From Escallonia rubra (Eukaryota; Streptophyta; Magnoliopsida; Escalloniales; Escalloniaceae), in NCBI GenBank assembly GCA_033065855.1, contig JAVXUO010001947.1, positions 62,001-126,000 on the forward strand: DNA of 64,000 nucleotides. The letters run 5' to 3'. The notes under the pieces are model-generated. The model was not told the DNA's origin. It worked only from the letters and a program-made list of their open reading frames with translations, and ran no database searches. Made by a program: the position numbers and the translations under genes. Shown piece after piece: positions 59,368-64,000 of the stretch. Position 1 is the stretch's first letter; each line of letters starts with the position of its first letter.

Positions 59368-60956
59368 TATACATATGTGTGTGTATGGAAGCTGATCCGT
59401 TGATAGCGCTGGAAACTTAATTAAGTTGCCAACGCATCCAAACCGTCCATCTCAGCACTTTGAACGGCCAAGATGGGTTATGTTTCAGCAAATTTCAGTC
59501 ATCCGCCAGATTATCTAACAGACAGGTCATCTGACGTTATTGCCCCCACAAGCAGATGTTCTTAGGTAGCGTTTGAAATCACTTAAGTTTCCAGTTTTTT
59601 TCTCCAGTTTTGTAAACCGGAGAAAAACGCGTTTGACACACAATTTTTCCTTTTTTTTTTGCTTTAGTTTTGAAAACCAGTTTTTAAAACAGAGTTGTTT
59701 TTGAAAACTCCCATTTTGGAGTTTTGGGTTTCCAGTTTTGGTTTTTGTTTTGAGACAGCTGCTACCGCCACCACAAAACCCCCCCCCCCCCCCCCGGGGC
59801 GCCCCTGCCACCGCCACCAAAGAAAAAACTCAAAATAAAAATTAGGTAATCAAACACCGAAAATAAAAAATTCAAAATAAAAATCAAACACCCATTTGTT
59901 TTTGTAAAAAATATAAACTAACTGGTTTTGGTTTTTTAAGTGATTTCAAACAGACCCTAATTGTTCGTCTTCCTTATTCAGCTTCCAGACAAACAAAATG
60001 TTCTTTAGGTTTCTCCCTCAACTAAGTAATTACTTCACAAACTCCATGGATCAAAACCAAAGTAAATTGAAATCAAAAGATATGATTCATATGTTAATTT
60101 GGGTTTTAGATTTTTGAAAATGATGAAAATAATTGTGCAATACAATACCGCAATTAATACATATTTAATAATTACCTATATACACCATTTTGAAACTTAT
60201 TTACCCGCATACCACACTTTTAGAAATCGCTGTTTGAAACCACGTTTTCAAGGTAAAAATCGTTATTTCAAACAACACCTTGAAAACGTGGTTTCAAACA
60301 ACGATTTCTACTTTAAGGTAAAAATCAAGCGCTGCAGCGCCAAAATCGTGGTTTCAAACAGCGATTTCCAAAAGTGTGGTATGCCAAAATGTTGTATATT
60401 GGTAATTAAGTATTAAATATGTATTAATTCTCATACAATACCTAACACCACCGTCATCGATCACCACCATCTAAATCATCGCTGCCGCCACGAACCACCA
60501 CCATCCAAACTCACGCTACCCCCTAACCATTACTATCTAACTGCCGCAGCCCCAAACCACCACCACTAAAATTTTCGTTGCCCCAACCATAACCAATCAA
60601 ACCGCTAATGCCGACCCACCATTAAACACGTTAAACTGCCATCACCCCGCCACCACGATCTAAATCGTCCATGCCCCCAACATGGACGATTGAACGTAAT
60701 TGTGCAATACAATACCCACGATCTAAATCATCCACGTTTTTAGGAGATACTGGAAGGTGGGTGGCAGCGTTGTCGTGGATCTAAGATATGAAAAGTATTG
60801 CTTAATGTGGGGGTGATAAGATCTGAAAATGTTTGTTTTTATATTTCTTGCCATGCCTCTGGCATCTTTCAGCCTTCTTACATTTTCATTTTGCAGATAC
60901 TATTGATTACTCGTTTTCTTCAGCATGAACATCATCATGGCCGGTCAATTAACCAA
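50568..60956 (+). CDS. MEE44: Nucleotidyltransferase (non-canonical poly(A) polymerase fold), MEE44-like; 3' end outside window
   Basis: Visible exons: 50568-51440, 52770-53306, 53380-53499, 53574-55571, 55669-55785, 55950-56132, 56256-56318, 57020-57091, 57181-57438, 58386-58505, 60897-60956; all introns are phase 0 with GT-AG borders. That is 1467 residues so far. Residues 1-291 hold a conserved N-terminal region (DSLTSHISLYHSSS, LKWFSSLTVHQRQSY, NGHGFFLVLPDIPS). A basic nuclear-signal-like patch (ASRRKKRKGR) is in exon 2, and exon 4 is long, acidic then Ser/Pro-rich. The catalytic core begins in exon 6: GS at 1251-1252, DVD at 1263/1265, and the third Asp in VRIDISF at 1391. Exons 10-11 start the PAP-associated helical domain. 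The next expected exon was not found before 64000. Start could be ATG 50637 (MDSKQLVD) instead. An alternative 3-base-shifted acceptor (CAGCAG) precedes exon 4. Symbol is from recollected similarity to Arabidopsis MEE44. Confidence 0.85.
51441..52769 (+). other. Intron 1 of the nucleotidyltransferase gene
   Basis: 1.33 kb, clean GT-AG. AT-rich, with a T-run and a G-rich stretch at 52024-52062; no element recognised. Confidence 0.8.
57640..57995 (-). mobile_element. Possible tRNA-derived SINE in intron 9
   Basis: On the minus strand, about 57975-57920, TAGCTTTACGGG (box-A-like, two deviations) is followed 43 nt on by GGTTCAAGCC, an exact match to the pol III box B consensus GGTTCAANCC. The body would extend leftward to about 57640. 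It sits in the intron between exons 9 and 10, which the flanking reading frame skips. No clear tail or target duplication was seen, so this is tentative. The 80-codon plus-strand frame here has an ordinary-looking composition but is outside the host gene's reading path. Confidence 0.35.
58660..58692 (+). repeat. T-run followed by a G-run
   Basis: A poly-T then poly-G homopolymer tract in intron 10; the length may be unreliable. Confidence 0.85.
58770..59235 (-). mobile_element. Ty3-type LTR fragment fossil in intron 10
   Basis: On the minus strand the sequence ends in TGGGTTCGGGTCATGGCA and shares the AGCTCATTCC...GGTGACGA type of internal words with the LTR copies at 25733-26460 and 31383-30658. 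Diverged, truncated, no coding sequence. Confidence 0.45.
59310..59362. repeat. (TA)n-(CA)n microsatellite
   Basis: A TA tract followed by a CA tract of about 18 repeats, directly left of a TIR fragment of the large MULE family. Confidence 0.9.
59388..59545. mobile_element. Diverged single TIR of the large-MULE family
   Basis: GGAAGCTGATCCGTTGATAG...ACCGTCCATCTCAGCACTTTGAACGGCC...TTTCAGTCATCCGCCAGA follows the order of words in the 38220 TIR (GGAGCTGATCCGTTGAGAG, ACCGTCCATCTTGAAAGATGGACGGCC, TGTCAGTCGTCCGCCATA). Only one end is present. It adjoins an AT/CA microsatellite, like the full element. Confidence 0.75.
59565..59962. mobile_element. MITE with about 24-bp TIRs (about 400 bp)
   Basis: The left end TTAGGTAGCGTTTGAAATCA and the inverse of the right end TTAGGGTCTGTTTGAAATCA match in 17 of 20 positions; inner bases (CTTAA) also pair. 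A C/G run lies at 59779-59799. A non-autonomous DNA element within intron 10; superfamily not decided (hAT- or PIF/Harbinger-like). Confidence 0.65.
60125..60450. repeat. Foldback element, about 150-bp arms
   Basis: The left arm (GCATACCACACTTTTAGAAA, TCGCTGTTTGAAACCACG...) pairs with the right arm (CGTGGTTTCAAACAGCGATT, AAGTGTGGTATGCC). Inner smaller palindromes (GAAAACGTGGTTTCAAACAA, GCGCTGCAGCGC) lie between. The outer word AATTGTGCAATACAATACC recurs at about 60697, which suggests a larger element or local duplication up to about 60760. Confidence 0.7.
60451..60760. other. C-rich low-complexity block in intron 10
   Basis: CCACCAC/ACCACCATC words, like the block at 33600-34080. It is probably the interior of a non-autonomous transposon. 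No coding sequence. Confidence 0.45.
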
Positions 60957-63900
60957 GTAAGTCATTAAGTTTGGTATTGTGGGGATATTATATGGTTTTA
61001 TTTTCTTTCGTACTTCCTGTTTCCAAAAATCGGAGGAAAAGGGAGATTAGTATGCCATATTAAAGTAGTTTTCGGTATTGCTGTTTTTAATATTTTTCAA
61101 ACCGTATTGCCTTCTAATGATTTTATGTGACGTTGCATAGCATGCCCTTATTGTAGCACATCACTGTGCCTGTTATCCAGCATTTCAATTGTTTTTTTTT
61201 CTTTTTGATTCAAACTTGTTTGTTCTGATCACAATGGAAATTGTGTGCTATATGCTTTTACCATTGCTCTGATTTGTTTAGTGTGTTGCTTATGATTGCC
61301 GTAGTCCAATTTTCCTCCGCGACGATAAGGTGCTAAAAGATCTACTTCTATTATTCCGGTTAGAGTTATCGCCCTTATAATAAAATTCCTGGCATAGTCC
61401 CTGTTCCTGGTCAGAGATATAACAAAATCACCTTTGTTTTACTTTAGAACTTTCTTCAGTGCACGAATATGGGACAAACTGCATCTAGTTTTCCTATGGT
61501 CCTCTATTCTCTTCTTCTTATGCTTTTATTAACATATGAATGTGTAAAAGAGTATATGTAGATAAACACGTGATTGAGTGTGGCTGTATGTGTGCGTTTA
61601 TATATATATATATACTAGTACTAATAACCTAAGTGCAATTCACTTCAAAGTAGGTGTACCCTAATATTTGCTGACTTGAACTCTTAAAGTCGTAAACTCA
61701 AGAAGTAACAAAAGCGACAATATTTAATTCGCCTATATCAACCAGAGTAATTGTTAGACAAAACCTGATGATCTAGTACAAGTTTACCACAAAGTTATGA
61801 ATTTTCAATTGTCTGTAACCAGATACATGAGACTCCTTTTTTTCAGGATCCTTTGACTATTAGGCCGTGTTTGGACGACTGGATAATATAGGCTAAAAAG
61901 GTAGGATAACGTGAGGTAAGAGAGCATTTCTTTTCTAGTGGGTTAGGGAGGATATGGATTTTATTCTATGCTGTGTTTGGGATGGACATCGGACCACAAG
62001 CGGGATAGCTGTAATTTATAATTTGTTTGTAATTAGACCCGCCACCTTCAACCACCGCAGCACCATCCGCCCCATCCCACAACCACCAACTTCAACATCT
62101 CCAGGGTCAACCAAATCACCACCTCTGTTGCATCCTCCACACCACAGGTCACAATAACATGCATCTCCAACACCCACTAAAAAATTAAACATAAAGAATA
62201 GAAGTTAACCCAGAAGCAGTATATCACGGCCGGAACCAACACATAGATCTCTTTCTTCCAAAAGTGTTAGCTGGTCGCATCAATGTTAAGTGATGGTGAT
62301 GACGATGAGATTTTGCGGCATTCGTTCAACACTGTCCATATTGGCGCCAACAAAATCTCCTGAAAGATTTCTGTCTAAAAAATCTCCACCAATACTTCAT
62401 TGCGGTGGCCATCGGAAAATTTATTCGTTCTCTATTAACGTCTCCAATCGCCAGATATAGAATCTGTCACATAAATATCATCATATCCGGTCCTTTAACC
62501 CGCAAATGAAATTGAGCCTTAATGCAGTTAGATCCATATAGGATGTAGATGTAAGAAGCGTCACGTGGCTTGTATTCATTGAATATTTTTTCGTCAAAGT
62601 AGGTACCTGTTGAAATTACTGTCGCGTAGATGTGAACCAACGAACTCTAAAAAAGTGAAACATGAACAAACTTTGTCTGAGTTATACAAGTATTTAGCTG
62701 CATAAGGATTCACCTCATCTTCTTTTCCTTTTGATACACACTGTGATTTTCCACATTAATTTTATCGTTTTGCTGGAATGGCCAGCTTCCCTGATGTCCA
62801 TTCGAACGCTTCAGAACATCAAAGATTTGATATAACAATTTTTCTATCTTGGTAGCTTTCTTTTGCAACAATTTAAATTAGTGGTTATGCACAATCTATT
62901 AAATTAGAGGTTATCCATGATTTTATTACCAACTTTCACAAAAAGTTTCAAAGTCCATAATCTAATATTCTTTGTTCCTGGTGGTAGAGAATCGATTATA
63001 TGATGTTCGAAGATTCACATGTTCAGGGAGCTTCACGTGGTTATCACATAGAAAAGAGCAGCTTCCCTCATGATTCTACTAACGCTTGGGTCATCCAAGA
63101 TGGTATCACGAGGGTGTTCCATCTCTATTGTGCAAGCCAATGTTGGTTGCGGGCTAGTGGCAGGAATGAGGGCCTAACGAGACTGACTAGGGCGAGCGTA
63201 TTACAGTCGGATTAGAATGAGATTGAAGGCATGATATATAGGATAGGCTCGTCGAGCAGCAAGCATGGCACTTGCACCATAGGATATTGTTGGGTTTCAT
63301 CTGGGTAGGAAAAAGTAGACTGTATAACTTTTTTTTCCATGATACCTGCACCCAGGGACAACTATCTACGTTTGTTGTTAGAACTGCAAACATGTAAAAC
63401 GTGTCTGGAGAAGAATTCCATTTCTTCGCGGTTAGTAATTTGTTTGCTGAAAGCCCTCCTTGGCACTCACAAACTAGGGTTTGCCAATGTGGGCTTTTGT
63501 CAGCTTCTCTTGTGATGGCTGGTTGGCATGTGTAAGTATCCATGTATGGCAAAGTAGGGTTCTCTTCATGTCTCGTCTTTGCTCTGATTTGGAACAAAGA
63601 TGAAGAGACAAGTGGTGAAAGTTCCCTTCTCTACTATGACAAAGAATGAAGATGGAGAGAAAATTGAAAGTTGGGCTGCTTATGTTCTATGGAAATTGTT
63701 TATTGCTATATGGTGTTTTGGCCTTGAAGCTAAATATTGGGCATCTCCCTCCTCTTTGTAAACTCTAGGAACAATGCGATTGCCAACAGTTTGTCCCAAA
63801 TAATGTTTCCTAAATGATGTACCTAACCACTCAAATGTATAATTTGAAAAATGTGGTAGAACATTAAATGCAACTTCAGAAGGGTTTTTGGTGTAAAATC

Positions 63901-64000
63901 GAAGTTCTGAAGGATACAATTGCACTGTAAAAGTCTTGATATGTAGCAGAATAGTCTATCATTACATGGAGGCCATAAGTAGCACCAACCACCATACAAA
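60957..64000 (+). other. Downstream intron (or 3' flank) of the nucleotidyltransferase gene
   Basis: After a clean donor (CAA|GTAAGT) at 60957 no further exon of the family was found. The stretch holds a (TA)n at 61600-61612, a GGCCGTGTTTGGACGACTGG word at 61864 that looks like a DNA-transposon end without a visible partner, and an open stretch at 63000-63215 that I cannot assign. The next exons are probably beyond 64000. Confidence 0.5.

Noticed and set aside
63000-63215. 71-codon open frame as a last exon of the nucleotidyltransferase
   Set aside because: No similarity to the expected PAP-associated domain and no acceptor in a matching phase.

Overview
This window is nuclear DNA from a flowering plant, most likely a eudicot. 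It is AT-rich and intron-rich, with plant-type repeats: long-TIR Mutator-like elements (MULEs), a CACTA relic, Ty3 and Copia LTR fossils, and MITEs. It carries two host genes, both on the + strand, separated by about 40 kb of nested transposable elements. No rRNA, tRNA, CRISPR array or bacterial-type operon was seen. Everything was read by eye; no alignment or database search was run.

Layout. 1-1002: TIR element just upstream of host gene 1. 1160-10021: host gene 1, a two-exon gene for a Gln-rich/Gly-Arg-rich protein with two matrin/U1-type C2H2 zinc fingers, split by a 7.2-kb intron. 10437-11560: MULE transposase N-terminal relic. 12075-17240: CACTA (En/Spm) relic with a decayed Transposase_24-type gene, a tandem-repeated acidic tail and a telomere-like repeat tract. 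17241-20142: no gene recognised. 20143-26460 and 30658-33600: layered LTR-retrotransposon fossils. 27469-28890: complete non-autonomous MULE with a perfect 9-bp target duplication. 34470-35177: a copy of the promoter/leader of host gene 2. 35178-37939: truncated MuDR-type MULE with a GRF zinc-finger gene facing a SWIM/zinc-knuckle transposase end.

38220-50084 is the most interesting object: an 11.9-kb MULE with about 287-bp terminal inverted repeats at roughly 96% identity. It carries (left to right) a plant-mobile-domain to Ulp1-protease fusion gene, a hairpin satellite array, two divergently transcribed paralogous small coiled-coil ORFs, a 137-bp-arm inverted repeat, a B3 DNA-binding-domain gene, a second hairpin array, and a FAR1/FHY3-type transposase gene. 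About 25-30 short palindromes of the form GTCCGC...GCGGAC occur in it, in both TIRs and both arrays, with stems that change in a pairing-preserving way. All its genes except one small ORF are mildly broken, mostly by changes that fit C-to-T decay, so the element is a recent relic.

50568-60956 (continuing past the window): host gene 2, a large nucleotidyltransferase (non-canonical poly(A) polymerase fold, MEE44-like). Eleven exons are visible, all joined by phase-0 introns, with the three catalytic aspartates present. The big MULE sits 483 bp upstream of its start codon, splitting its promoter. An unsplit copy of that promoter survives 15 kb upstream.
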